A stretch of 64,000 bases of DNA from Bigelowiella natans CCMP2755. Its lineage: Eukaryota > Cercozoa > Chlorarachniophyceae. The position numbers and the translations under genes are program-made. This document shows, piece after piece, positions 34,253 to 45,822 of the stretch (positions are counted from its first letter, which is position 1; each line of letters begins with the position of its first letter). Under the pieces are notes generated by a model. It had not been told where the DNA came from and did no database searches. It saw nothing but the letters and a program-made list of their open reading frames with translations. The stretch lies in NCBI GenBank assembly GCA_000320545.1, contig ADNK01000826.1, forward strand, positions 22,441-86,440, given 5' to 3'.

Positions 34253-35713
34253 CTTGTGTGTGTGTGTGTTTGTGCGTGGGTTAGTGTGTGTGTATGTACG
34301 TCATACGCATTATCGACCGGACCTTTTCATGTGATGAACTTCTCCTCGCTGCACCGCTTTACGGGCACCTGCTAATGTTGTGAAAGTCACGTACGCACAA
34401 CCCATAAACACTTTCGATCCTTTCTTTTCCTCTTCAAGCCATGTAACCTAAGGGAAAATCATTTCTGTAATATCCTTGAAGTGTTGTATTTAAATCATGG
34501 AAACCTCAGTCACTTTTCCGCACTCAGAAAATAGTTTTTTGATAGCTGCTTCGTCAACTTTGAAGTTTAAATTCGACACGAAAACTTTTCTTTTGGCGTC
34601 ATTTGTAGTTGTCGCAGCTTCAGGATCTTGTTTCGTCTTCGGATTTTCTACTTCGGATGCAGCTGATGGTTGATTGGAGACAGAAGGAATATCCATTGAG
34701 CTATCGCCTCCCTTTTGGTCAGCTGCCAAGTGATCTGAACTCTTTTCATTCGTCATTTTATTCAGTTTCTTTACGGAATCCTTTTTAACATTCGGCTCTC
34801 CTTTTGCCTGCAATAAAAAACAGGTTATGAGAAAACACGTTGGGTTGAATAGATTATTTGTTCTGATGCCTGCTGTAAAGCTAGCTTTGCCTTCTTGAAT
34901 TTCTAAATTGATATAAGCAAGTTTCAAATTGTGCCATCTCAACGCATACTATTGATTTTACCTTTTTGAGAGTTCTATCCTTCTTATTCTCTCTCCATGC
35001 GGCCCTGGCTTCTTTCATCTGTCGATTAATTGGAGAGGTTGGTGCAAGCGTACGCCAAGGCGCGATTCATCATTACGAGACTCTGCAACAAATAAACGAA
35101 CTTTTCTTCGTCTTACTTTGATCCTAAGTTTCTTGATGATGGTATTCTTGCTTTTGGAAACAAAATTTTGTTTACAGGAGCTACTATGTTGTTCCACATC
35201 CCCAGATACGCTCTTGTGTCCGTTCGATGAGGTACCACCTTTCTTCATCTCTATTGCCATCTTCGCCTGAAATTAAGTTCTTTGTGAGCTTCTGAACTCT
35301 TCTACGAAATACCAATTCGACCTGAAGCAGCTCCTGCTTCATTATTTTGAATTCCTGTTCCGATATTACATATTGTTGATTAGGTCACGTGAGGTTCACA
35401 TTGATCTCGAGTGGCTACAGGATCTTATATCCTATGAACGGCTTACATATTGACTTGCATATTAAATGTTTGCGCAGGGAGGACGTGCAGGATTTAAATG
35501 ACATGTGCAAATATAAAACCGATTTTTCCCAGAAAATGAATTGTGCACAGGACCTTCTTAAGTTTCAAGTTTAATTTATCCTTCCTCCACGCAGCTCTTG
35601 CTGACTTCATCTGTAATTGCTTGTGTTTAATGGGATCATTCCTGCCTGAAGTTCTTAAGAGCCTTAATTATTACCTTGGTTCTCAGTATCTTTATTTTGG
35701 TTTCACTTTTCAT
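33697..35713 (-). CDS. Two-RRM nucleolar-type protein (RBM34/Nop12-like) with duplicated N-terminal module
   Basis: The product (about 356 aa) has two RNA-recognition motifs. Exons: 35713-35675, 35610-35554, 35354-35322, 35266-35117, 35018-34962, 34807-34505, 34447-34323, 34070-34022 and 33954-33697, all in phase. RRM1 begins KRKVFVSNLNFKVDEAAIKKLF with RNP1 MGCAYVTF; RRM2 begins SCFVGNLPFELDEKDL with RNP1 KGCGFVEF. The basic ending KGRKIRLRPKN and the order of domains resemble RBM34/Nop12 proteins of ribosome biogenesis. The N-terminus is unusual: exon pair 1-2 (KIKILRTK / MKSARAAWRKDK) and exon pair 4-5 (IIKKLRIK / MKEARAAWRENK) are copies of one module, each split at the same phase-0 site. 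Start at 35713 is the first ATG after an in-frame stop. The intron between RRM1 exons holds (TA)n and (CA)n tracts. Confidence 0.82.
34184..34290. repeat. (CA)n-(TA)n-(TG)n compound microsatellite in RRM-gene intron
   Basis: The order CACACA, TATATA (34206-34251), TGTGTG makes the whole tract close to an inverted repeat that could fold as a long hairpin in the intron. Confidence 0.85.
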
Positions 35714-35985
35714 CCTGGTCCACTTCGTACCGCCCCCTCTGCTTCAGTCGGTGTGCACGGGAAATGAAACGAGCAACTTCGATGCGACAAATAATAATCA
35801 TGTCGCTGAGAGAAAATCCCTTGTATGTTCAACCAAAGAAGATGTCAGGAGATGAGCTCTGAAAACCATAGGTAAAGTTGTTTGTGCGACAACTTAAAAG
35901 GAGTGTCGTCAAACACCGAATTACATTTGCAAGTTGGGCTAATACGGTACCCTGCTCGCCGCCCCCCGACGAACAAACACGCACT
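35714..35985. promoter_or_regulatory. Short divergent spacer (272 bp)
   Basis: This is the shortest well-supported divergent gap in the window, between the RRM-protein and J-protein starts. Both promoters must fit here. No consensus element is evident. The stretch before the J-protein ATG (35878-35985) is open in the same frame but starts with no ATG. Confidence 0.45.
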
Positions 35986-38223
35986 ATGACCGCCGAAGAG
36001 GAGCAGAGCATCGACGATCCATTCGCTCTATATGAGAAGCAGATACAGAATATTCAGCAGCCGAAAAAGACTTCTGTAGAACAGAAAAAATCTGGGAAGG
36101 GAAAGGGAAAGGAACAGGAAGCAGATGAAAATGAAGATGAAGATGAAGACGAAGACGATGCCTTTGATGATGAAGATTTGTTCCAGGACTCTGTAACTGC
36201 ATTATTTTTGGTCGATACGAAATCACTTGCAAACACTAATGAGAAAAAGCGAAAAGATTGGCTAAAGGCTACGATATCTGCAATAGCGGGTGCATTAGAG
36301 TGCGATCCTTCCGACATCGAATTCGAATCAATCAGGAGGGTCGTCAACAGCTCGGATAAAAAAGCTAGAGATGATGCTAACTCAGACAAATCTGGTGAGT
36401 CTGATCCTAAACCTACGGGGGAAACTAAGTCACAGAAACAAGATGGGAAGGTGCAACTCGCCCTCTTCTTACGTATCTCCTGCAAGGATCGGGAGAAATT
36501 GGTGGCCGATTTAAAGAATTTCAAACCTCTGAAATATAGCAAGGGTACTAAATTTGAAAGCTCAGTAATCTGTAAAGGGATGAAAGAGCCAACTCGATCT
36601 CGAGGCGACTGCTCGTGCTGTGGTTCAACTAGCCTTATAGTAATGGTGCTCTTTCTAGCATTTCTACTATTCATGAAATCCCAGCAAGAATTCTTAAGCC
36701 CTGAGGGTATGGACATCCAATCTCCTCCAACAATGGATTATTATAAAATTCTGGGCGTGCCCAATACCGCTGCGTCTTCCAAGATAAAATCAGCGTACAG
36801 AAAGCTAGCTAGGAAATACCATCCAGACAAGAATCCCAACTGCGCCAACTGTGAAGCTCGAATGCATGAAATATCTGAAGCATACGCAGTACTTTCCGAC
36901 AAGTCTCGCAGAGAACTGTATGATAGCGTTGAAATGAACTTTAAGCCTTTACCCTCCGAGTCAATAGATATAGGAACTGATAATTTCGGAGAATTGATTG
37001 AAGGCAGCGAGCCTGGGATGCTTTGGATTGTGCAGATTTACGCAGAATGGAATAGAGGATGTATATCATTCTCCTCGGCTTGGGAACAGGTTGTACAAAG
37101 TCTTGATGATACTCAGGGAGTACGATTTGGCAGGATTCATGCCAAGCATCAGGAAGTTTTAACTAAGAAGCTTTCGGTAGCAGTGCGAATGCTGCCGATG
37201 GTGCTCTCATTTAGTGATGGCGAATTAATCCGGTCAGCATCATTTCAGGGAGACAACAGAAGAAATGTCAAAGAATTGAAACAATTCATATATTCTCACT
37301 TTTCGCAAGAGGTTTCCACAGTCAGAAGTGATGAAGCCTTACAGTTCTTGGCCCCTACTACTGGGTTCGAAGGCCGTATACTCATTGTATCAAAACACCT
37401 CCAAGCACGCCCTTCTCGCTATGTGAAACACCTTCAAAACCACTTCAAGGGCGTCCTGACGATTGCGCAAACTGACTTCGGTTCCCAAGAGGAACAGCTA
37501 AAATTCTTGGCCTCAAATTTCAAGCACCCACCAAAGCTTCCCTGTATTCTTTGGTCAAAACCCGGAGGCGGATTTCAAGTAGTAGAAAATGTGAAGGCTA
37601 AATCTTTGAAGAAAACTATCTACGACAACATCTTTCGTCAATTCGCTCCAAGCTTGACTCCATCAGTCTTCAATTTCCGGTGTTTGGATATGGCATCGGA
37701 TGAGCATACAGGTTGCTTCCTTCGTCTGAAAAAGGATTCTGACGACTCCAATGAAGCAGCTGAGGAATTTAATCACATCATGATACAAGGAAGTAAGACG
37801 TCACCCAAGCTTCAATTTGGAATTCTCGAAATCAGCCATCATCCTGAATTCAATACCATCAGCGCTGATTGTAAATCGGCAGCAGACTATGTTCAAATCT
37901 GCAAAGACTCCTTCACATTTTTCCGTAAAGGCACATCAGCAGGAAAAGTGCTCAAATACATCGGAGGAGAGGATACCTTGGACGAGGATATAGTTGCGTG
38001 CAAGTCGGAAGGAAAAAGAATGCGACACTTTCATCAATCCCCCTTTTTTCTGGGCTTGACCACCTTCGAGTTCGGTTTATTTATTTCAATAGTAATTGTT
38101 GTAGTAACGTCTAGCCAGTTTTTCCAATTTCAGTGGAGTTCCTTTTTGCAAGGGCTTGCTATGGTTCTATTAGCAATTTCTGCGCTAGGCGGTCTCTTTA
38201 GCTTTCGAAATTACTCCATGTAA
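35986..38223 (+). CDS. Membrane J-domain protein with thioredoxin-like domain (DNAJC16-like)
   Basis: The product (745 aa, single exon) combines an acidic soluble N-terminus, a transmembrane segment (SLIVMVLFLAFLLFM, residues about 213-230), a J domain (DYYKILGVPNTAASSKIKSA, residues about 247-312, with the HPD motif in KYHPDKN), a thioredoxin-like region (WIVQIYAEWNRGC, about 334-440) and two C-terminal hydrophobic segments (about 695-740). J proteins stimulate Hsp70 ATPase; DNAJC16 and ERdj5 relatives act in the ER. The thioredoxin-like site has only one cysteine, so it is probably not a redox enzyme. The acidic region (EDEDEDEDD) is exposed before the first membrane span. Starts at the first ATG after an upstream in-frame, ATG-less stretch. 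It is the only large intronless gene in the window. Confidence 0.85.
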   Translation: MTAEEEQSIDDPFALYEKQIQNIQQPKKTSVEQKKSGKGKGKEQEADENEDEDEDEDDAFDDEDLFQDSVTALFLVDTKSLANTNEKKRKDWLKATISAIAGALECDPSDIEFESIRRVVNSSDKKARDDANSDKSGESDPKPTGETKSQKQDGKVQLALFLRISCKDREKLVADLKNFKPLKYSKGTKFESSVICKGMKEPTRSRGDCSCCGSTSLIVMVLFLAFLLFMKSQQEFLSPEGMDIQSPPTMDYYKILGVPNTAASSKIKSAYRKLARKYHPDKNPNCANCEARMHEISEAYAVLSDKSRRELYDSVEMNFKPLPSESIDIGTDNFGELIEGSEPGMLWIVQIYAEWNRGCISFSSAWEQVVQSLDDTQGVRFGRIHAKHQEVLTKKLSVAVRMLPMVLSFSDGELIRSASFQGDNRRNVKELKQFIYSHFSQEVSTVRSDEALQFLAPTTGFEGRILIVSKHLQARPSRYVKHLQNHFKGVLTIAQTDFGSQEEQLKFLASNFKHPPKLPCILWSKPGGGFQVVENVKAKSLKKTIYDNIFRQFAPSLTPSVFNFRCLDMASDEHTGCFLRLKKDSDDSNEAAEEFNHIMIQGSKTSPKLQFGILEISHHPEFNTISADCKSAADYVQICKDSFTFFRKGTSAGKVLKYIGGEDTLDEDIVACKSEGKRMRHFHQSPFFLGLTTFEFGLFISIVIVVVTSSQFFQFQWSSFLQGLAMVLLAISALGGLFSFRNYSM

Positions 38224-38973
38224 TGTATCAGAGCTATATACATAACAAGGATTGTATTTAAAAAATTGAGGCCAATGGTAACATTGCTTGCAAGTCAAAT
38301 GCTGTGATGGCTCAAAGCAATCTCTAGCGCTAAGAATATCTTCTTATCAGTAGATAATGTACATACATGCGCATCAGTCACGTGACATAATAAGTAAGTG
38401 CGTTGTGTCTATTGCAGAGTATAATGCATAAGAGCAGGCAGGATACGATACGCTGGCTAGCTAAGACACCTGCGCTGCTGCGCTATGCACATCAACAGTA
38501 GCTCTGCATGCGATACAGCCGACTAACAAAATGCACCTCAATACTATACGTATTTGACTGCGTGAGCATCAACGTTGCCAACCAGCTACAATAGAGACAC
38601 ACTTGTTGCACACACCACGTACCATGCATTGCATGCACCGGTTTTTGTTCTAGAAATTTACCAATTTTATTGCTGGCCGCCTTGCAAATTGCATAAACGT
38701 AAATATGGAATAATAGACACAGTAATATCAATATATATTGCATATATGTTTTATTACATGTCTATGATTGGATGAGGTACTTTCAGACTTGTGCACGCAG
38801 TCACCCCACACGCCACACGCATTGGAAACAAAGCTCATGTGTGGACCCGGAACATGACAACAAGTAGCACTGGCCATGCAACATGCATATACTATATTTT
38901 ACATGGATAAAGAGTGACATTTATCATGAAATATTCAGTATTTTTGTACATGAAATGACTTATTTAGATCTCA
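38224..38973. other. Convergent intergenic spacer S6
   Basis: This 750-bp gap contains GGCTAGCTAAG (38454-38464), CATGCATTGCATGCACC (38624-38640) and CCATGCAACATGCATATAC (38874-38892). It shares the CATG/CTAG character of the other convergent gaps. No gene is visible. Confidence 0.6.
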
Positions 38974-40433
38974 TTAATTTCCTCTGTCTTTCTTACTCAA
39001 TTCTTCCAGAAATTTCCGGGTCCAACCAATGCTGAAAAGGAAAATATTTATTTGGATGGCATAAATCATTAGCAAATAAAAAGAATACCTTGCGCCAGGA
39101 GGTCGTGATGTTTCAATTGTATCTAAGATAGTTTCAAATTCGTCGAAAGTCCGCTCACCGGGAAATTGGGCCCCTGTTAAAGATAGCAGCTCTCTTGTAA
39201 GTACTTTTAAATATATCATATTATGTATAAATATAGTATATCTGAAAAATTGCTTTCATACCATCTATTTCCCATGTTGGATAGCCAGCGAGTGCAGTGC
39301 ATGCCAAAGACTTTGTTGCAGTATCTTTTCCATCTTCAGCACACTGAAATTTTTAGCAAATGAAAGAATTATTAACTCGAAATGTTTCTGAAGATATAAG
39401 AGAGAAAGAAGTCTCCTCGAACAACCTCAATGTATTTTATCTTCTTCATCGCTTCCTTCCCAAACATGTTTTTTTGAGAATTGCAGTGTGGGCACCAGTA
39501 AGCTCCATACATTATAGCCCCAAGCTTGCCCAATCGCGATGCAATCTAATATTTATGACACAAATTTACATTCCAGAGTTTTCATCCTACGCCCCGCCCC
39601 TTTCCTCTGCCATCACCACCATAACGGCAACGGTCATTCCAAAAACTATCATCACTATAAAGTCTTCCACTACTTGAATTGCGCGTGTTGTTGATTCTGA
39701 CGTGACTTCTGGTGCTTCCCAGCCTTCTTCTGGGGTTCGGACATTATCCTATGAATTAGAATCGTTATTCATCCAAATGTATACGCTGCTATTCAGAAGG
39801 ATCTGGTTGCAATAAAGACTACCACGAATGCATACGATGGATCCCATCGCTGCGCACGAGCGCTCCTCCCTCTCGCGTCTGACAGAGACGCAAGAAGCAC
39901 TGATGAACCAGCAAGCATATACCGTCTTCTTGCGAGCGCGAATTTCGAATTCTCTTGGCCGAAAACGTCATTGGCTTTTGAAGAGCTCAAATCAGAATCT
40001 CTTAAGCTGGGTGGCTCATTCTTTAAGATTTGAATGCGAGCATCGTTAAAACGACGGCGACCACCGCGGGCATTGGAGAAGGAATGTCGTCTCAATAAGG
40101 AATCCATTTGGCGAGTCTGAGCTTGCTTATTTGCGCTGTAAAACCAGCAAGTTAAGTTGAAAGTCAGTTGAAATTGAAATCCAAGACACATATTTCTGGT
40201 GATGTAAATATGTTACGGGAGATCGTTTTGTACAGTTCTGTTGGTTTACTCGTTCTTATTCAGAGTAGTACGCACTTGCTTCTTATAACCCCTTGGATGA
40301 GGTGTCCATGGTCAAGATTAATTAGGGACATCACGATTATCGATGCCACAAAAATGACAGAAGTAAGTGGGCGAGTGTGCAGCGTCAGTATCCCATTAGT
40401 TGAGCTCCTCCTAAGGTAGATACGATCCATCAT
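38974..40433 (-). CDS. Plastid/thylakoid thioredoxin-like protein with WCPHC site (LTO1 thioredoxin-domain type)
   Basis: The product (about 307 aa) carries a thioredoxin-like domain with YGAYWCPHC (Cys at residues 211 and 214), KEAMKKIKYIECAEDGKD and GYPTWEIDG, which matches the thioredoxin part of cyanobacterial/plant VKOR-thioredoxin (LTO1), a thylakoid disulfide-forming enzyme. Exons: 40433-40290, 40125-39823, 39748-39617, 39545-39426, 39343-39262, 39173-39089 and 39031-38974. The N-terminus has a signal-like run (SVIFVASIIVMSL), then RRRYMLAGSSVLLASL...ARA, a twin-arginine-like thylakoid signal, and a membrane helix (DFIVMIVFGMTVAVMVV) just before the thioredoxin fold. There is no four-helix VKOR domain, so it may be a partner of a separate VKOR. 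Donor sites of exons 2 and 3 could shift by one codon. Confidence 0.82.
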
Positions 40434-41059
40434 CAGGCTGAGGAATGAGAATCGGTTATATCTTCAAAGTGTGGACGTTTTACTAATTCATGGATTGGCA
40501 CCTTGCCTCCTCTTCCCAATGAGGATGAGGCGTGAGCATCATGTCCTTCCTCCTCTCGATGATTGTCCTGCACACACGTGCTTTCGATGCGACCTAGTCT
40601 CTCTTATCGAATTCACCTCCTTTTGCACACCAGCGACATCCTAGCCGTCCCACAAGCAGTATTTGTCAGGAGAACGAGTTTCCACAAACCGTTGTCACAG
40701 TAATTGTACGTGCAAATGAGGATGACGACATAGAGTTATCGATGTCGTCCTGGATGGGGTGATAGACTAGATCTTTAACTGTTGAACAGTGAAATTTTCT
40801 TCCGAGGCGGTACCGCGCGAAACGCTCTGTAGATCTAGATCTATGGAGATACACGACAAATTGCACATCTAATAATCTTCGGACACATTCGGACACGTCG
40901 GACACTTTCATATGGATTTGGTAGATGCGACAATGATATTTGGGTAAATTTGAGTGCATACGATCGGCGTATCGGAGATATAGCTCTAAGAACAGTGTTC
41001 CCCCCATCATCACTTATCAATCAATCAGCAGCCAGGATTAAAGAAGTGGGTGATGGGTG
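40434..41059. promoter_or_regulatory. Divergent spacer between thioredoxin-like and CD36 genes
   Basis: The gap between opposed 5' ends is about 620 bp. It includes an inverted word pair AGATCTAGATCTA near 40831-40843. The true start of the CD36 gene is not fixed, so the right edge is approximate. No separate gene is visible. Confidence 0.35.
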
Positions 41060-44000
41060 AAAACAGCAGATATAATCAAGGATCCTCGGGATATTTATTT
41101 GGGGGAAGCTATTAACGGAAGCAGAGAGGATCATCATATCATGGTCTCGAAAGGATGCAAGCGAGGGATCTTCGCGTCCGTCGGTCTGTCTTCCTCAACC
41201 TGTTTTATCGAGTTGCTCTCATGTATTCGCTATCTGCGCAGCATTTGTTCTTCTCTGGGGGATAATTTTGGGCGCTAATGCTCGGTGGTACATTGAATGG
41301 AAAATTAGAAGTTATATTCTAAACCAGGTAAAGGGTAAAAGTTTTGCAATACAAACAAATGTGGTGGTGACAGACATACCATTCGTGATCGATCAGTACG
41401 TAATTATCAACGAAAAAAATGATGTACCTGCGGGAGTCTGGAAATCCTTCGAAGTGGTAATGGAGCTTCTGAGAACACAGATTCTTTTGTTTAGAACCTG
41501 AAACAAGTCCGTCCTTGTCGTCTTTCTTCGATATATTTATTAGGCTGGGAATAACTACAATCAAATGTCTGTGTTGAATTGTACAAATATCTACGACGTC
41601 CAGGTCAGAAATTTAGAGACAAAGGATGACAAAAATGTAATGAAATGATCACACTCCTTCAAGCTGAGAATGTGAACGAACATATACAGATGATGGGTGC
41701 AAAGCCTAAATTGGAGCCTGTTACTGTGACGTATTCGCGCTATGAACTCAAACTCAACATCAAATTCCGAGACAAGAAATTTGTAATTTTTATACCCTGT
41801 CCTCCCCCCCCCCAGGCAATCAGCATCAGAATTTTACTAAGGGAACTTGTTTTTTAGTTCGTGGATTACCAAACGGCCCAGGGATGGTTACCCTATACGA
41901 TCGTAAGTCTTCAAGTAGATTTGTTGTCAATGATTGTTTCAAATATTATTCTATTCATAGAATCTAGAAGACGTTCCCGCTAATCAGCTCAAATCGCAAT
42001 TGCCAGTCTATACCATAAATCCTCTTTATGTGGGTCAGTGAAATTCATTCGCTTCATGCTTCTTAGCTTCTTTAATTGGTACGCACATAATCATCACAGC
42101 GGCCGTGGCAAGACTGGGAGGATCAGAGCAGGCAATGTACTCAGTTCTATCATTCAGGGTTATCAAAAAGGTGCTTGCTGGCGTATCATTGCAATATTTT
42201 AAATAATCCTAAAATAACAATGTTGTTACATTGTTGTTGGAACTTTGCCTTAATTCTAACGAATACGACTTGCAGTTTAATGAGGAGTTCCTGCTGGCAA
42301 ACAGCACCATGATGACCAACTATAGAATCCTTTCACTTCCCGCTTACTTCAACTACACTATGGTAATTATATATGGACATCATTGTATAAGTATATCGCA
42401 ATCTTTCCGACTGATTACCGAGGAATCGATCTTGACCGCTGACGCAATGTAATATTGCCCTTCGTAGGGACAAATCGCCAACTCGTCCTCGTTCTCTGTG
42501 AGCCAAATCCAAGATAATTGGGGCTCGGGAAATATCGGTCTTTTTGAGAACGTTCTTTCGAATTCTCAGTACCGCGGTAACCTTTTATTTGGCACATTTA
42601 TTTTGCTATTCTTCAGCATGACTCAATAGTACCCAAAATTGAAAAAACAGGCTTTGAACTGTATCCGCGCCTGAATACATCGTCGTCCTCGAGGTAAGTT
42701 ATGTTTCTTGGCTTGTGGAACAGCGGAAGATTCAATATGTTGTTCGGATAACAACAGGACGTCGAGCGGATACTTGATGAACGCGTCTGCAGCATACTCG
42801 CTGACAAATACGAATGTACTTGTCTGCAACACTTTGAATGAATCATTAGCTCTATTCCGTCATCACTCATTAATTGACATCTCAATGTGCCCTCTAGTCT
42901 GATGACGGTGATGATGATAATCAAAACGATATATAACTATATTGATTCGCTCAGGCCCTCAAAATCTGGATGAAGTTTACAAGAAACACAACTTGCTATC
43001 CTTCCTGTCTCACGGATGTGAATGGCCTTGTTGCTCATGTACGATGGCCATTTTCGCCATAACCATAACCCTCCCCTTTACGAAAGGCTATTTATTTGTT
43101 TCCTGCATGCAGCAGTAGCAGTATCCTGAGTCTTGGTGCAACAATTGTTACAGTTCGGAGAGGCCACAGCACAAGGAATTGCTTCTTATATCGTCAACGT
43201 CACGGATGCTGAGAACACGTAATTTTGTTCTCCTCTGGATATATTAAAAGCCCGCAATGTTTTGCCGAAGAATTTCATCATACCTCTGTAGTATTTTCAA
43301 AGCCATCCTCTTAATGACCTCTCTCCCTCTCTCTCCTCCTCCTCCTCCTCCTCCTCTCATTCTCATCGAAAAAGGCAATTCTTCCACGCTTTGAAGGACA
43401 AATATTCCTGGGGATGTGATAGTTGGAGATGCCTTGGAGCAGCTCAATTCGGGGCAGGGACTGCCGTCCTTTCCGACCCGCTCGCAAATAATGCGCGCTC
43501 CTTGTACAATCTTGGCGTTCTTGACGACTATCTCCTGTTCCCGTCAGAGTAATCTTGAAACACAAAGCGAGCAGTAGTACTATACTTTTGTAATAATGTA
43601 GCCTGGCGACTACGACATCGGACTGTAAATTGTGCCCACCCTCCATGCCTTCTTGCTGTACAGAGATTATATTCCTCAATATATATAACTTGAGAAGTAG
43701 TAAGTAGCAACGATGCGAAACTGAGTGTTGCGTACAATTGTTGTTCTTGTTGATCTATCATTTAATAGGCTCGCAATACTAAGTCCATCTCTAGGAAGCA
43801 CAGTCAACTTGACAGTCGCTCAGACATATCGTTTCCTCCATGTCCTCTCAAATCCCTTCAATGCACAGAATCTTCTTCTTGCTGCTAACGTATACTCCAC
43901 AACCCTCAATGCGGTGAGAAAGATATTAGTAAGACGGGCGATGATAACTTATAATGCCCCCCCCCCCCAAAATTCTTGGATTTGTTTGTTGTAATGATGA

Positions 44001-45744
44001 GCCTCTTACTTTTCTTACAGACGAAGCTGAGTCATCTCCTCAGCCATACGCCTTTCAATGACACCGGCATTTCATGTAATTCACACTTCCCATTCCTCAA
44101 ACCTTTCGCCTCAACACCATCATCAAGTCGATGATAATTGCGCTTATGTAGCTGTCCCTGGTTGACATCGCTCGCCGACTCTCCGATTTTTCTCTTTTTG
44201 CGTATGATTCACCACGCCGTTGTTGTCTGTCTGCCTCTCCCACAGTTTCGAACGTCAACACCGTGCTTCAATACATGGGATATCTTGGAATTAAGTACGT
44301 GGCCGAGCGGGACGTCCTTGGGCGTGTCGGCGGGCTACCGAGCGAAGGTGTTGGCAGCACTGGATCCGGTCTCTTCGTCAAGAGGAAACTTGATGAAATC
44401 GTCCGTGGATGGTCAAAGAGCGCGCTGACAGCTCAGATTTATGACATCAGCCCTTACGCGCTGGGACTAGTGCCCATACCCACAATTACGGAGACAGGGT
44501 ACTGGGGCCTTGTTGGCATGTCAACGATCGAGTCTGTCCTCGCCCAGCTGCCGAGCCCTTTCCCCTTCCGATCTTCACTGTGGTCAGGCAGAGGCGAGAC
44601 AAAGCGTGCGAGATCATATAAGTTGTGGAGAAGTCGAGAAGAGCTTACCAAAGTAAGTGATATCATCGATAATAACGGCTTCCCGAAACCATGCCCGATG
44701 TACGCCAAGGGAGGGATCTATGGAGGTGAGTGCAGGCTCTGGAACGAGACAGAACGTGTCGCACGAACCTACAATGGGATCCAATTTGAGCCTTTCAAGG
44801 AGGGGAAATCTAACATCCAACAATCACTGAACTACTTTGACGAGATTGCAATGAGACAACTCAAGTGGAACTTCAATAGTGAAAAAGCCTTTCACATGAT
44901 CAAAGTAAGGCAATATTATATGGATCTGGAGCAAATGCGTAACACAACAATTGTCCCCGAGAACAAGCGCTACTTTCAAACTGGCCTTGACTACATGTTT
45001 AACATGGAGACTCTCTACGACATGCCGATGTACTTCTCGCTGCCGTACCTTGGCCGTGTTGAAGAACGCGTGCGCTCTAACTTTGAAATGCCCGAATACA
45101 ACCCTCAAGAACACGACCCCTGGTTCTCACTGGAACCATTGACGGGGAGGAGGATCAACTCAAGCAAGACTTGGCAGTACAACCTGAAACTGACAAGCTC
45201 GATGTTCAACTCCGGGTTCTGGAACGGCGTATTCACACGCAGTTCCGAAGTGTACTGGCCGGTTGCTTGGACCTCAGAAAAGATCCACTACCCCGAGGCG
45301 GACATCAAGAAGACCTTCAATACGGTAATTAACGCGCGCAGGAATGCGTGGATCTTCCAGGTCGCTACCCTCACAGCATGCTCTGTGGTGGGCGTTGTCT
45401 GGCTTGCCTACTGGATACGCTGGGAGAGGATGATACGCCGTGACGACGAGGAAGAAGAGAGAAGTTTTACTCCCAGCCCAAACTTCCATAATCGCGAACT
45501 CGCATCCAGTGTACAGGCCAGCAACATTGGAGCAAGTAAGCACGGAGCGGGTAGTTCCTATCGTGTTACTAGTAGACTTGCGTCATCGTCCAGCCGACAG
45601 GCAACACGTCCTGGGATCCAAATTCAAACGAGCGTGACTGGAACTGAAAGCCGGAGTACCAATCCTGTGAGCCCTCAGATCGATTATAGATCACCTTCGA
45701 AGGGTCAAACTCGTACTTCAGAAAGAATTATCGTTAGTCTTTAA
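41060..45744 (+). CDS. CD36/LIMP-2/SR-B family membrane receptor, about 16 exons, N-terminus uncertain
   Basis: CD36-family proteins are two-span scavenger receptors for lipids with a large extracellular or lumenal domain. The last exon (from about 44248) ends with the family core EPLTGRRINSSKTWQYNLKL and a C-terminal helix (VATLTACSVVGVVWLAYWI) plus a cytosolic tail. Earlier exons I can read, all plus strand: AFVLLWGIILGANARW (N-terminal helix, about 41245-41329), VVTDIPFVIDQYVI, NVNEHIQMMGAKPKLEPVTV (41671 on), FVDYQTAQGWLPYTI, NLEDVPANQLKSQLP, FNEEFLLANSTMMTNYRIL, GQIANSSSFSVSQIQDNWG, VPKIEKTGFELYPRLN, ALKIWMKFTRNTTCYPSCL, FGEATAQGIASYIVNVTD, LAILSPSLGSTVNLTVAQTY. Many N-glycosylation sequons occur. 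The protein would be roughly 900-1,000 aa, twice human CD36. The first exon and start codon are not resolved; 41060 is a left limit. Confidence 0.8.
43318..43356. repeat. (CTC/CCT)n pyrimidine tract in CD36 intron
   Basis: A run of CTCTCTCCTCCTCCTCC lies inside the intron between about 43222 and 43769. Confidence 0.8.
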
Positions 45745-45769
45745 AATATCTTCCATATGTATCTAGTAG

Positions 45770-45774
<5 letters not shown>

Positions 45775-45818
<44 letters not shown>
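45775..45818. repeat. (TA)n microsatellite
   Basis: About 22 TA units lie just past the CD36 stop codon. Confidence 0.95.

Positions 45819-45822
<4 letters not shown>

Noticed and set aside
40666-41013. 115-codon minus-strand frame in the divergent spacer
   Set aside because: It shows no family resemblance or splice support, and it sits where promoters of two well-supported genes should be.
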